64,000 nucleotides of DNA from contig JAVIAB010000139.1 in NCBI GenBank assembly GCA_032433765.1, positions 40,621,576 to 40,685,575 on the forward strand. The letters run 5' to 3'. Of the stretch, positions 45,668-57,310 are shown one piece after another. Position numbers and translations under genes: made by a program. The notes below the pieces were generated by a model. It did no database searches. It was not told where the DNA came from and saw nothing but the letters and a program-made list of their open reading frames with translations. The first letter of the stretch is position 1. Every line of letters begins with the position of its first letter. The stretch is from Megaustenia siamemsis. Its lineage: Eukaryota; Mollusca; Gastropoda; Stylommatophora; Ariophantidae.

Positions 45668-46260
45668 TATCTGGTTATGGTAGGCCTCGGTATCACTGCA
45701 AACGAATTAAAATCCATAATTGCTCAACCGCCCGTGCCAGTGGAATCATCCGAATTGCTAACACATCTCCCAGCAAAGAAAGGTAGCTGTAGTCCCCACC
45801 ATAGCAGTCTCAGCACACGCCAAAAGACATAAGGCGAAACCGCACAGAGAGTGAACACGGCCAACTGTTCATGTCATACGATATCAGCATTCATCGTAAG
45901 CAATTGGAATATCGGAGCATGATCAAAACGGATGAAACACACAGCTCACGGTGTGCACAGAGCACTTAACTCAGTAGCTTCTGCAACAAGCCGGACTTGG
46001 AATATGAGGAAACTGCAACAAGGAACACTTTTCAGACATAGCCTTCAATGGTTCCTGCCGCCTATCCATCACATTGCCCGGAAGATCACGTCCTCCTGAA
46101 AATGATGAACGTCATAGTATTTAAATGTATAGCGCCTGATGATGTTAGGACATCGTGTTTGACTCCAACTCCGAACATACAAAACACAGTCCGTCGTCAG
46201 ATTATCCCCGATGCACACCAAACAACAGATCGCAAGATTAGCTTGGTCGGTCTTGGGACA
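45668..46260 (+). repeat. Unclassified repeat family C, copy 3
   Basis: Longest copy: ggttatggtaggcc, cactgcaaacgaattaaaat, gtgccagtggaatcatccga, cttggaatatgaggaaactg, and beyond them gatgttaggacatcgtg and ttgactccaactccgaac, the last two shared with copy 1. Confidence 0.75.
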
Positions 46261-46960
46261 CACGTTGAGCCATTATGATGACGTAGCACGCACAATATGT
46301 CTGCACCCATGTATTCATGATTACTCTAGTGAATGCAGTCTACAACGAACGAAACATGGTACAAACTTCCCAAAGACGCTGACTTGACGGAGCCCACCAC
46401 ATTAATGCGTTGTAACTTGTAAATAACTTGCGGCAAACATCTCCATCAACGGTCATGGAACAGCAGTTAGTGTGACGTAAAACGCAGATCAACATTAGAC
46501 GTTGGAAGGCGCATTCACAACACTTGATTTGTCAAAACGGATTATTGCCGTGCGTGCAACGCCAATTCAATGGCGCAGATATGACAATTAGAACATCATT
46601 TCGACTGGAATGCAGAAAATTGGAACGGAAACCCGAAGTTGATAAGAATCCAAAGCAATTTTCGCAGCGATAGAGAGAACGTGACTCAGGTCCGTCATCT
46701 TGGAAACGGGAGTCCTTACAAAGAAACATGTTTTACAAAACATATTTATCACGCACTATATGTTACCGATGTCAATCAAATATGGTCACTCACAAGAAGT
46801 CAGAAGTTACCACGGAAATAAAATGTTTGAGAATAGATGTAGGCGTGACCAGAAGAGGCACAAATAGAAACGACGTAGTAAGAGAATGAGTTGGCATAGA
46901 ACCCATTTTAATTACATACAAAGATAAAACGAAAGGGGGCCTGTTCGGAGAGAATGTATA
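46261..46960. other. Possible continuation of repeat family C
   Basis: More GC-rich than its surroundings. No motif or ORF recognised, and no second copy in the window to compare. Confidence 0.4.
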
Positions 46961-46964
46961 GTGA

Positions 46965-47255
46965 TGTCTTACCATACATGTCATACACGTCATGCATGCC
47001 ATACAAGTCATACAGATCATACGCGTTATACATGCGATACAAGTCATACAAGTGGTAAAGTCATACACGTTATAAATGCGATACAAGTCATACAGATCAT
47101 ACGCGTTATACATGCGATACAAGTCATACAAGTGGTAAAGTCATACACGTAATACATGCGATACAAGTCATACAAGTGGTAAAGTCATACACGTAATACA
47201 TGCGATACAAGTCATACAAGTGGTAAAGTCATACACGTAATACAAGCAAGTCATA
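46965..47255 (+). repeat. catac-rich minisatellite
   Basis: Irregular units built from gatacaagtcatacaagtgg, taaagtcatacacgtaatac and related words, about 45 bp in the right part. Confidence 0.9.
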
Positions 47256-48685
47256 CGCGAAAAGAGGAAAAACTAGCATACATGTCGCACGTTTCACATA
47301 AGCATAGTTAAATAAACATAATTTCAGAGCAATCAAATTATCCGTTATAGCAGTTACGCTAAATGATGAGTAATTACATTATTTGAAACATAAAGAAAGT
47401 ATTCAAAACAATAATCAGATTGCAATATGTAGAATCAAGCTTTCTTCATTATTAATTTACAATACAATCATGTGAATTAACCATCTCTGAAATTCTTTCT
47501 AGAGGCAATTATCCGAACTTGAATACGTAAGTTTTTTTCCCCTGCACACTGCTCTGTTCCCAACCAAACATTATATATAAACTGAAGAAAAACAAAAACA
47601 ACAAGAATGAAAAATCAACCACCAGCATGCTGCCCCCTTTCACTGTACATATTTCGTAAACTTGCTATACAATGTAAAGACAAACCTGACATAGATTGCT
47701 ATTCATCAATAAGAAACCAATGTGTATGTACAGCAGCAGTCTGTCGTACAGAAAACCACCCGACTGAACTACCGACGTTCGGACAACCCGTGTTCGATTC
47801 TCGCTGGGAGCAGTGTGAGTTGTACTCGTGGTTGGAAAAAAAATACCCCCATGGTCGACCCTGCCGTTGGCAGAATTGGGTACCAGGGTATTACTCTGGG
47901 AAGGTGAGGAATGTCGCCTCGCATCGCGAGTTTCGATGCTGGAAACGACACTATCCAGAAATCTCAGAACATTTATGGATATGCGGCCGAGAACATATGG
48001 GTGGAAACTCGCGTGCTAAGACGCCGGTTCAAATCTCGTACTTTACCTTTACAGTCTACTCGACTTGGGCTAAGTTCTCGTTAGGGTGAATACGTTGTTT
48101 TGAAAAATGAATTTTACTTTATTTAACGGAAGGCGCCTGCTCACACCAGGCCTGAAAACTGTCAGCGACTCATAGCTGAGTGCATGCACTAGAACTATCT
48201 AGATCTTATTCAACCTCAGATTAATCAAACCAGTCAGGTCGATTGTATAGAGATCGAGAGAAAAATGAAACCGGTACTCAAAATGGCATGCTCAAAGCGG
48301 ATGTTTTCAGCCGAAATGCTCAAATTTAACGACGACAAAACTAATACCCCCCCCCCCCCCCCACTTAACGTCCGTTTATGTGTGGACGTTGACGAAGAGA
48401 AACATTCTTGTGTTTGGCGGGTCAAGGCAACACATACCCCCACACACACATTTATTTATTTTTGGAATGGGCTGGGCTAAACTCAAATAAGAAACTCTTA
48501 CACCACGTGACGAGAGAACTGATACTTGTAGCCTTATTTTAACCCCATTCCCCCTCCCCTTCCATCCGTCTACAGAAACCTCTCTTTAAGCTGCCAAACA
48601 TGTGAAATACGTCATTAAGAAAGTTTACAACTATAGAACCTAGATAAGAAATAAATAACAAATAATGATTCATTTATATAGATAC
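47256..48685. other. Sequence with SINE-like tRNA boxes but no gene call
   Basis: A 160-codon frame at 47607-48089 overlaps two tRNA-like box B words (cgtgttcgattctcgctgg at 47790 and cggttcaaatctcgta at 48025), so it is more likely repeat-derived. C14 run at about 48349. Nothing else firm. Confidence 0.4.
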
Positions 48686-48689
48686 AGTA

Positions 48690-49985
48690 ATGCGTGAAGA
48701 ACAGGCTGGGTTTAGAAAAGGGAGAAGCTGTATTGACCACATTTTCACTCTACGACTTATATTGGAGGAACACATTGAAAAGCAAAAACCTTTTGTACTT
48801 AAATTCATCGACTTCAAAAAAGCATTTGATAGTATTCATAGAGATTCTTTGTGGAAAATTCTGAAGCAATATGGTTTACCATCAAAAATCATAAATATTA
48901 TCAAAGACATGTATGATGGTTACAGGAGTGCAGTTCGAACAGAGGAAGGACTGAGCGAATGTTTCCCAATAGAAACTGGGGTTAAACAAGGATGTATTTT
49001 ATCGCCCTTGTTATTTGGAATTGTTATGGACTTCATAATGAAGAAATGCTGCACTGGTAATAAAGGCATCGAATGGATACAAGGAGACCATTTGGAGGAC
49101 CTCGACTTTGCTGATGACATAGTTCTCATCAGCAGTCAGATAAAAACGATGCAGGAAAACACAAATGAACTATCATCAATAGCCAGCAAAATTGGGCTTG
49201 AGATCAATCATGAAAAGACTAAAGTCATGACTAGTTTAATTCCAACAGGTGACAAAATATACATGGAAAACAAACCAGTAGAAGAGATTGATCACTTTAT
49301 CTATCTTGGAAGTCACATTGATCGAGAAGGGGATACGAGCAAAGAAATTAAAATCAGAATAGCTAAAGCAGCAATGTCTTTCAGAAGCCTTGAAAAGTTG
49401 TGGAAATCAAAACTTATCAGCACAAACACAAAACTTAGGCTATTCAAATCAAATGTACTATCAACCCTTACGTATGCGTGTGAAAGCTGGAAAACAACAA
49501 GAGATATAGAAACAAAGTTGAACGCATTCGAAAATAAATGTCTAAGGAAAATACTTGGTATAGCATGGAACGAATTCAAAACAAATGAGGAAATTAGAGA
49601 AATCGCCAATCAACCACTAATATCTTCAGTAATAAAGAAAAGACGATGGTCATACGTTGGACATGTGATGAGAAGAGATAATAACCGAATAGCAAAGCAA
49701 GCCCTCATATGGGAAACAACAGGTAAAAGAAAAAGAGGAAGACCCAGGGAGACACTGAGAAGAACATTGATGAGAGAGGCAAGAGCAGCAGGAGTCGGCT
49801 CCCTCAATGAGATAGAACTGCTTGCACAGAACAGAGACAGATGGCGAGATTTGATAAAATATCTTTAAAAGAAAACTGCTAGAACAAAAAATCCATATAG
49901 GAGAAGGTGTATCTTGGTCTACGCCCTATGGGCCGGTTACGGCTCGAAAGGTCAATAGAATGATTCATATCTGACTGTTGACGTG
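48690..49985 (+). mobile_element. LINE, best-preserved reverse transcriptase ORF (392 codons)
   Basis: One open frame at 48690-49868. RT motifs: EEQAGFRKGRSCIDHIFTLR (residues 3-22), FIDFKKAFDS (39-48, motif A with D41 and D47), VKQGCILSPLLF (98-109, motif B), DFADDIVLI (139-147, motif C, both aspartates intact), FIYLGSHID (203-211), then HVMRRDN and KRGRPRETLRR near the C-terminus, and RWRDLIKYL at the end. The endonuclease and the N-terminal part of RT are missing (5'-truncated), so it is not autonomous, but the RT core has no stop. The 3' UTR contains cggctcgaaaggtcaatag. The codons are intact, indicating a recent insertion. Confidence 0.92.
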
Positions 49986-50183
49986 GGTGAACCATAGCTG
50001 ATCAAATTACTTTTTTTAATCTGTATGTTATGAATCCAGAAGCAAGACTACTTCCCAGCTAACTAATAAGAATTGAAGGGACAAGTACAATATTAGGACA
50101 AGAAACTAGACGGAGTCGGATGTGAAGAGGCACAAATATTTCAACAAGTTGTAAACTGCAACACAACGCAAGAAACATCATAT

Positions 50184-50198
50184 TTTGGTTAAGTAAAG
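50184..50198 (+). repeat. SINE-1 target-site duplication, left
   Basis: tttggttaagtaaag, repeated at 50456-50470 (15 bp). Confidence 0.88.
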
Positions 50199-50455
50199 TA
50201 AAAAAGTAAAGTACCCCCGTCACGCCAAGTGGCGCATACGGAAATATGGTGTTAGTGACCCTCTATTTTACAGACCTTCAGCACATGATTTTTGGGGTAA
50301 TGTGGTCAGTATTACGCCCGTGCTGCTTTACTTTCCCAGAAAAAAATCCGGTACCCATTTAAGGCTGGTGAACCCAGAAGCCGTCGGTTGGGATCGAACC
50401 CTACCCCTTGTCCGTGGTAATCCAGTTCACTAACCACTGAGCTATCGCGGCTCCC
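50199..50455 (-). mobile_element. SINE-1 copy, 15-bp target duplication
   Basis: Minus orientation: cccccgtcacgccaagtggc, ggggtaatgtggtcagtatt, tgggatcgaaccctacc and gagctatcgcggctccc. Confidence 0.93.
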
Positions 50456-50470
50456 TTTGGTTAAGTAAAG

Positions 50471-50995
50471 AAGAATTTAAACGTGGAAGAAAAATAGTAA
50501 GCAACAATAATAATATGAAGAAGAAGAAGAAGAAAAAAGAAGAGAAGGTTGTCAAATCTAGCTTCTAAAAATAATTAAACCCTGCAGACAAACTGTACAG
50601 AAGTTAAACAGAAGATTTAAAAGAACTACGGTAAATGAGCAAAGAAGAACCTGTATTTGAATGTAAGTAATAGTTTTACCTACCCAATATTCCTGCATGG
50701 CTGTGATACACTTGCAATAGATGCACAATATGAAAGATAATTAGCAGAAACAAATGTTCTCTACACAATTAATACTTAAGAAATACTGTAATAAAACACA
50801 ATCAAAATATTCGATAATATCTTATATAACTTTACATTGTTGCTAGTATAAAATTGAAAACAGACTAAATTTATTGAAGGTAAATGTAATTATTTTAATA
50901 TTACCCATAGGATGTGTCCAGCTGACACGGTATTGTCCAGTGTTGTCTTCCTATATGATAGAGCAGATTACAAACAATTTTATTTCCCTTTCCTT
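50471..50995. other. AT-rich sequence with an AGA-rich patch
   Basis: (AAG)n-like patch at 50515-50545. No gene recognised. Confidence 0.45.
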
Positions 50996-50998
50996 CAC

Positions 50999-51222
50999 AG
51001 TCCCTCGCCGCACAGGCAGATAACTCCGTCTTTGGAGGTACTCATATTATTTTTTCCCATCCATGAGCAATTGACGTTTCAAGCCGGGCCTCCAAGGAGA
51101 CCAGGGCTGGTTCCCGCAGAGAGAAATCATAAATAAAATCCCAACTAGTACAGCCGGGATTTGAACCCACAACCTCACTGTCTCGAGGCCGACGTCTTTC
51201 CTCGAGACCAACCAGTCTCCCC
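50999..51222 (-). mobile_element. SINE-2 copy with tRNA head
   Basis: tccctcgccgcacaggcag, gacgtttcaagccgggcctc, agccgggatttgaacccaca (box B complement) and tttcctcgagaccaaccag (box A region complement). The 3' part seen in copies at 20.8 and 35.3 kb is missing on the left. Confidence 0.82.
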
Positions 51223-51294
51223 CCCCCCTTTTTTATGGTTTAATTTAAATAAAAAACGTTTACTGAAATCTATAATCCCATCAGTTGAGAGGAA

Positions 51295-51440
51295 AATAGA
51301 GAAAAATGAAAGACAGTTTACAAGAATAATTTTTTTCTTAAACAGTGAAGTGACAAACAGACGTACAGGTATAAAATTATGTAGAGACATGATCACTTAC
51401 GTCAGCTGATACGGTACTAGATGATGATAATGATAGTTGT
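51295..51440 (+). mobile_element. LINE 3' terminal scrap
   Basis: KLCRDMITYVS-stop-YGTR followed by tagatgatgataatgat. It matches the W-x-D-M-I-x-Y-A-x-x-x-G-T end of family A. Confidence 0.6.
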
Positions 51441-51865
51441 GGAGAAGGTATCGCTGTAGGGTTGTGGTAAGGTGCAACAGTTAACAACTGTTTTGATCGG
51501 TTTACATTTAGATCTATTTGATTTATGCTTTCTTGTGATCCCTAATGTTGATGGGATCGCGTGCCTAGTTTTATTGAATACAGACGATGAAAACCCCGGA
51601 TACGGATGATAAAAACTGGTATTGACGTTGAACAATGTCATCACGATGCATCGTCCGTCATTACACGACGCCATCCACCCCATTACTGAAGCCACACCTT
51701 CGTGCCAATGTCATCATGCTGTGCCCTCTCTGTCGTCATTGCAAGGCGTATTCTCCTCCACAAAAGCTTCTACATTTACTCAAGCAAATATTGGTGCCAG
51801 ATGTTTATTAAAAGAGAAAGACAGCACTAGCGTAGTGCTGACTCTGCTACCGCCCTTCCCACAAA
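51441..51865. other. No recognisable feature
   Basis: Mixed composition. The 156-codon frame starting at 51622 runs into a CTTT microsatellite and is not supported. Confidence 0.4.
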
Positions 51866-51867
51866 CT

Positions 51868-51985
51868 CTTTCTTTCTTTCTTTCCTTTTTCTTTCTTTCT
51901 TTCCTTTTTCTTTCTTTCTTTCTTTTTTTTCTTTCTTTCTTTCTTCATTTTTTCTTTCTTTTTTTTCTTTCTTTTTTCTTTTTGC
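51868..51985 (+). repeat. Imperfect CTTT microsatellite
   Basis: (CTTT)n with T-run interruptions; open frames on both strands are artefacts. Confidence 0.95.
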
Positions 51986-51989
51986 CTGT

Positions 51990-52625
51990 CGATACACTGC
52001 AAAACCAATTTCCCAGTCCACCTCTCCATGTTATCATTTCACTTTGTCTTTTTACCGTTAATCCCCTAAAAGACACAATAAAACGTACATAATTATCGTA
52101 TCACATAATTCACTGACATACAGAAACGTAAACAAATACGTAATAATATGATAAAAGACCTCAAATATAGTCTCTTTTAACCTTATCACCTTTAATTTTA
52201 TGTTCGTTATGATACGACGGATAAGCATTTCTTACCTAATTCTCTGAAATACGAACATGGCTATTTAAATATGTTCATGAACTCTTTGAACCGTATATTA
52301 GAATAATAAAACATATTTATTTTGGCTATCAGTTGAAACACACAGCGTGGTATATAAAATATATTTTCATTTCCTACTGTTTTTATAAATATTCCGTACT
52401 GTTTTTTTAAAACATATTCCTCGTTGAAGTCCTTTAAAGCAGAAACGCTGCTTGATTAGGTTAAACATGTATCTGTAAAATTATAACATACAGTTCATAT
52501 TTGTGTATTTTTCTTTCGTTATACTTCATTTTGGTTCTATTTCATTCTTGCTCCCAACGGATATATATTTTTTTCACTGTAAGATCATATATCTTGTTAT
52601 ATGCCTCTACAGAATGAAGTTAAAA
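51990..52625. other. AT-rich, nothing recognised
   Basis: No ORF, repeat unit or RNA gene identified. Confidence 0.5.
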
Positions 52626-52627
52626 TG

Positions 52628-52862
52628 TCCCTCCCAATCTAATGATGTATAAGGAATATTGTGTTATGGTTCCAAATCGTATTTTTCCTCCCTTCCAGAT
52701 CATAGACGCGAGGTGTCGTGGTCTGTATTATATCAAACTGCCTTACTTTCTCATAGAAAATCGTCAGTAACTATTTGCTGGTGAAATCTGAAGCCGTGTA
52801 GATCTAAACAAAATCTACTCCCCGCAGCTGAGAGTCGAAGCTCGCGGAGAATATAATTTACA
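52628..52862 (-). mobile_element. SINE-1, strongly diverged copy
   Basis: The order of landmarks is retained: gatgtataaggaatattgtg, cgtggtctgtattatatcaa, cttactttctcatagaaaat, then gtgaaatctgaagccgtg. It lies just upstream of a young SINE-1. Confidence 0.6.
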
Positions 52863-52924
52863 ATTTCACTTTCCCCACAAATTTCCTTTTTCCTCGATTC
52901 TTTTAACGTAGTTCTCGATAAGTA

Positions 52925-53187
52925 AAAAAAAAAAAAGTAAAGTACCCCCGTCACGCCAAGTGGCGTATAGGGAATATGGTGTTAGTGACCATAAATTTTA
53001 CCGACCTTCAGCACATGATTTTTGGGGTAATGTGGTCGGTATTACGCCCGTGCCGCTTTACTTTCCCAGAAAAAAAATCCGGTACCCATTTAAGGCTGGG
53101 TGAACGGTAGCCGTCGTTTGGGATCGAACCCTACCTCTTGTCCTTTGTAGTCCAGTTCACTAACCACTGAGCTATCGCGGCTCTTCC
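52925..53187 (-). mobile_element. SINE-1 copy, 9-bp target duplication
   Basis: cccccgtcacgccaagtggc, ggggtaatgtggtcggtatt, gggatcgaaccctacctctt and gagctatcgcggctc. Flanks share cgataagta (52916-52924 and 53188-53196). Young copy. Confidence 0.93.
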
Positions 53188-53510
53188 CGATAAGTATATA
53201 ACATATTTTCCAACATATTAAACTTTGAGATCATGTGCATTATGACCACTAACCTTTATCGATCTCACATATTAATTATACCAATTGTTAATTAATTCAT
53301 TCATTTATTTATGATTAACTCCATGGTCTCTTCAAGTCAAATTCAGCTCATAGGACAAACACGTTGTTTTTCCTTGAACTTTATGTTGCTATATCTTGCA
53401 GATTTAACACCTTTTTTGTGAACCTATGATTTAATCTTCCTATGTTTATTGTTAGAGTGGTCTTGTTTTTTTTTTTAAAAGAAAACAATTTCAGCGCTTG
53501 CCTGTTGGCA

Positions 53511-53855
53511 TGGGAACTCTACCATTGATTTATCCAACTCTACCATTGATTTATCCAACTCTACCATTGATTTATCCAACTCTACCAATGATTTATCCAA
53601 CTCTACCACTGATTTATCCAACTCTACCATTGATTTATCCAACTCTACCATTGATTTATCCAACTCTACCATTGATTTATCCAACTCTACCATTGATTTA
53701 TCCAACTCTACCATTGATTTATCCAACTCTACCATTGATTTATCCAACTCTACCACTGATTTATCCAACTCTACCATTGATTTATCCAACTCTACCATTG
53801 ATTTATCCAACTCTACCATTGATTTATCCAACTCTACCATTGATTTATCCAACAT
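53511..53855 (+). repeat. 21-bp minisatellite
   Basis: Sixteen to seventeen copies of ctaccattgatttatccaac plus one base; variation is confined to caatg/cactg for cattg. Both strands are open because 21 is a multiple of three. Confidence 0.96.
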
Positions 53856-53889
53856 TACAAATGACCTTAATTACTTTAGTACGCTGAAA

Positions 53890-54435
53890 GAGAAGCGCGG
53901 TTTAAAAAAAAAATCTGTTGCATTACTCATCTAAAAATAGATGTAGACAAACAATCCTCAATATTTCACAAACTTCAATTGAACGGACCACACACGATTG
54001 TTGATTTGGTTAAATAGAGAAGTTATCCCCTAGTTTGAAAATATACTTTTTGTGCACAGAGTATCTAGAGACGATGAAGTGTTAGTCATTGTGCGTATGC
54101 AATTGGGAAAGTTTTATTATTTCCACTTCAAAAATTGTAAGGAGAAAGGAAAGAAAACAGAAAATAGTAGAGAAAACAGAAAATAGTAGAATTAAAAGTT
54201 GATTCCCTTAACACACAAGACCCTCATTACTCTTCAGTTTATTTTTCTAAATGTGTTTGTGGGAAGTGTGCGCAATTGAAGATTCTTTTTTATAGCTCCA
54301 TAATTGATTTACAATTTCATCTAAATCTTAAGCCAGGCACTAGGTTAAAGCTGAATCAGCTCTGTCAGTAGGTGAGTGCGAACGCAGCATTCAGTTTTAG
54401 TCTGTTTGATAATGATAAGCTAGAGTCAATTACTG
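53890..54435. other. No recognisable feature
   Basis: AT-rich. A short duplicate of aaaacagaaaatagtaga at about 54156-54190. Confidence 0.45.
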
Positions 54436-54439
54436 AGAC

Positions 54440-54970
54440 ATGAAAAGTGCGTAGAGCCTGCAGCAAATTTGGTTTAGATACAACAGAAAATAAATGTAAC
54501 AAATCATTGTCAACTAATGTTAGAAAACGTGCCCTAAATTGCTACATCGAACCTGTTCTACTATATGGAAGTGAGTCAGGGATGATCAGTAAGACACCAA
54601 AAAGAACATTTGAGGCAGCTGAAATATGGTTATCTGTAGAATGTTACGAATCCCATGGACAGTAACAGTTACAAATGAAGAATTTTGTTTAAAACAAGCT
54701 GAAGAAACCAGGAATATCATCAAAATCATCAGGAAGAAACAATCTACATTTATTGGGCATGTCATGCGAAAAGAAGACATTGAGAATACTGTAGCAGTAG
54801 TCAGATTGAATGGAAAGAAGAGTATAGAAAAACCAAGAGAAAAAAATATTGAACAGCTTATCTAAATGGTATAATAAAAGATCACGGACTGAAATAATGA
54901 CGTGCATGAAGGACCAAGTGATGTGGAGAGAGATCATCGCTTACGCCGTCCGGCATGACACCTGATGATG
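54440..54970 (+). mobile_element. LINE C-terminal relic, family A-like
   Basis: Frame 1: NKSLSTNVRKRALNCYIEPV, LLYGSESGMIS. Frame 2: ICRMLRIPWTVTVTNEEF, KKQSTFIGHVMRKEDIENT; then WREIIAYAVRHDT-like residues and tgatgatgatgg. It is the same module order as 28990-29835 but a different sublineage. Confidence 0.78.
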
Positions 54971-55114
54971 ATGGTGACAACAGGAAAAAAAAATTAAAAT
55001 AACATATTTATACTTTGCGAATAAGGCCTGACTAAACAAACCAACATTTCGACTTTAAAAATAGTGAGCAATGGGCAAACGCGAATCAAATATAAAACGC
55101 TGATTCCTATTGTT

Positions 55115-55310
55115 TTATTATTTAATTTTTACATTTTCCATCACTACGTATATAGTATGTCCAAGGTAGTTATAGTTCTGAACTGTCTCTAGGTCTATCC
55201 CTTCAACTTCGACTTTTGGTAATTTCAGTCAGTCATTTTTTATTTTGCTAATTGGATATTCTGTTCCAAATTGTTTCACTTTCCTCTGCTCCATACTCTA
55301 CTCCCAGGTA
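55115..55310 (-). mobile_element. LINE reverse transcriptase scrap
   Basis: The minus strand reads LPKVEVEGIDLETVQNYNYL then GHTIYV, the N-Y-x-Y-L-G-x-x-I segment after the RT palm. Short and isolated. Confidence 0.6.
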
Positions 55311-55776
55311 AACAAACAAAAAATGTCATTGGTTGTTTAAACATCACCGATCTTCTATTTTTTGCGTTTAAAAAAAGTCGATTGTTCAGTTCCATTCTTT
55401 TGTAAAACTACAACAGCACGAGTAGGAGCTCGCTTTGAGGCTACTTGACACGTCGCGTCTTTACTTGCTCTTTGATCTAAATTCGCAGAGGACGGACGTC
55501 TCGTCAACGTTGGCGTTTTTTGTTCACACACATAAAAGAGCTTACAGAATTCGCAATTACTGTGGTTAGACCTAACTAGTTACAGGCTTCGACTGCATTG
55601 GGATTGTTGGAAATTATTGGAGACAGCATAGAATACAAAACCAAATGAATTTTAAAATGTTAAAAAAAATAAAAGCTTAAACAGTTAATGTCTGTACACG
55701 GTCAGATACTCCTTTTGGTCTTTTTGTTGTTGTTTGTTTCATTCCTGAAATATTTCTTTTTCTTTAACCCTGGGTT

Positions 55777-55801
55777 ACCAGGGGGGGTGGGGGGGGGGGG
55801 T
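55777..55801 (+). repeat. G-rich run
   Basis: gggggggtgggggggggggg, a low-complexity tract able in principle to form a G-quadruplex. Confidence 0.85.
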
Positions 55802-55819
55802 GGAAGCTTTGTCTGGAAA

Positions 55820-56070
55820 ATCAGGATAGAAGAGTTTTTTTTACAAAACAATCAGGATAGAAGAGTTTTTTTTACAAAACAATCAGGATAGAAGTTTTTC
55901 ACAAAACAATCAGGATAGAAGAGTTTTCACAAAACAATCAGGATAGAAGAGTTTTCACAAAACATCAGGATAGAAGAGTTTTCACAAAACAATCAGGATA
56001 GAAGAGTTTTCACAAAACAATCAGGATAGAAGAGTTTTCACAAAACAATCAGGATAGAAGTTTTCACCAA
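55820..56070 (+). repeat. 27-bp minisatellite
   Basis: About nine copies with aatcaggatagaagagtttt and cacaaaac; left units have tttttttaca, right units ttttcaca. Confidence 0.93.
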
Positions 56071-56324
56071 AAAATCTGTAAATGGAAATGTGGTGCTTAT
56101 TCACAATACTCCATGTAACAAATTTCTGTGGATTTGGCTATTTAGGCTTCGCCAGAAGCAGGGCACACACCGTAAAGACCATTTTGTCCTGCAAGATCTG
56201 ACTTTTGTTTACTCTAATTTAACCAATTCCGATTGTAACACCAGATGCTTGGCTCCCATGTATTCTTCTTTGGAGTAAACCGTTTTGTTGTTTGCAAGTT
56301 CTTTTAAAATAAGGTAATTTTGCG

Positions 56325-56625
56325 ACTGGCGGAATTCTCAAAGAGGCCAACACAAAAAGAGAGCTCCAAAAAAACATCAGAAAGAAACAATCAACATTTT
56401 TCGGGCACATCATGAGAAGAGGAAAGTTGGAATACTTGGTTATAACTGGCAAAATACATTGAACGAGAGATCGCGGAAGACTAAGAGAGAAAATACTGGA
56501 TAGCTTGGTGTCATGGCGTGGAATACAGTCAACAACAGAACTTATACGATGCTCGGTGGATAGAAGATTGTGGAAAGACATGATCGTCTACGCCAACCGG
56601 TATGGCACATGATGATGATAATGAA
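56325..56625 (+). mobile_element. LINE 3' end, family A
   Basis: [59 protein letters not shown] and RRLWKDMIVYANRYGT-stop, ending catgatgatgataatga. Truncated at the 5' end. One stop is seen (K-I-H-stop). Confidence 0.85.
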
Positions 56626-57040
56626 TTTTGCGACAGTTTATTAATTTTCATGCAAAAACAAAGATGTTTGTTTAACCCTTAAAGTGACCTTTTAGTTCTC
56701 TTCCCACATAGTTTTTAGAGCATTTATTGTTGAAGAGACCCTAAATATACTACATTCCCCTCATTTTTAAAAGTGATAGTTTATGGAAGTGGTTTAAACT
56801 TATGAGACCACACAAATGCTACCTTAAAAAGTAAAGTTATTTTTGCGTCTGCAATATTTTTATTTATAATAATATTTATGGAAATAAAATGTTCGTAGAC
56901 GTGCCCGTTTTGATATAAAAGTTTAAGCAATTCTGTTCTTGACCATGGATGTTGTTGTAATTTAAGGAAACAAACTTCTTATAACCAACGATACATTAGA
57001 AGAATCATACGCTTGTTATATTTCTGAAAGAAACAATATG
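56626..57040. other. AT-rich, nothing recognised
   Basis: No feature identified. Confidence 0.45.
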
Positions 57041-57049
57041 AGCACTTGG

Positions 57050-57300
57050 GGAGCCGCGATAGCTCAGTGGTTAGTGAATTGGACTACAAAGGACAACAGG
57101 TCGGGTTCGATCTTGATCGACGGCTTCCGTGTTCACCCAGCCTTAAATGGGTACCTTATTTTTTTCTGGGAAAGTAAAGCGGCACGGACGTAATACCGAC
57201 CACATTACCCCAAAAATCATGTACCGAAGGTCTATAAAAGCTATGGTCACTAACACCATATTCCCTATACGCGCCGGGGCTCTTTACTTTTTTTTTTACA
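57050..57300 (+). mobile_element. SINE-1 copy
   Basis: ggagccgcgatagctcagtg, gtcgggttcgatcttgatcg, body, then a 3' end with a deletion in the hairpin (ctatacgcgccggggctc). The flanks share gcacttgg (57042-57049 and 57303-57310). Confidence 0.9.
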
Positions 57301-57310
57301 TGGCACTTGG

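Noticed and set aside
47478..47530. Possible short exon between ttctttctag and gtaagt
   Set aside because: With the required phase 1 entry it meets a stop; it does not encode a TM2-like helix.
47607..48089. 160-codon plus frame
   Set aside because: Overlaps two tRNA box B-like words and has no recognised domain; probably SINE-derived.
53475..53887. LDKSMVE heptad-like protein repeat on minus strand (and LPLIYPT on plus)
   Set aside because: Both strands are open because the 21-bp period is a multiple of three; no flanking exon or promoter.
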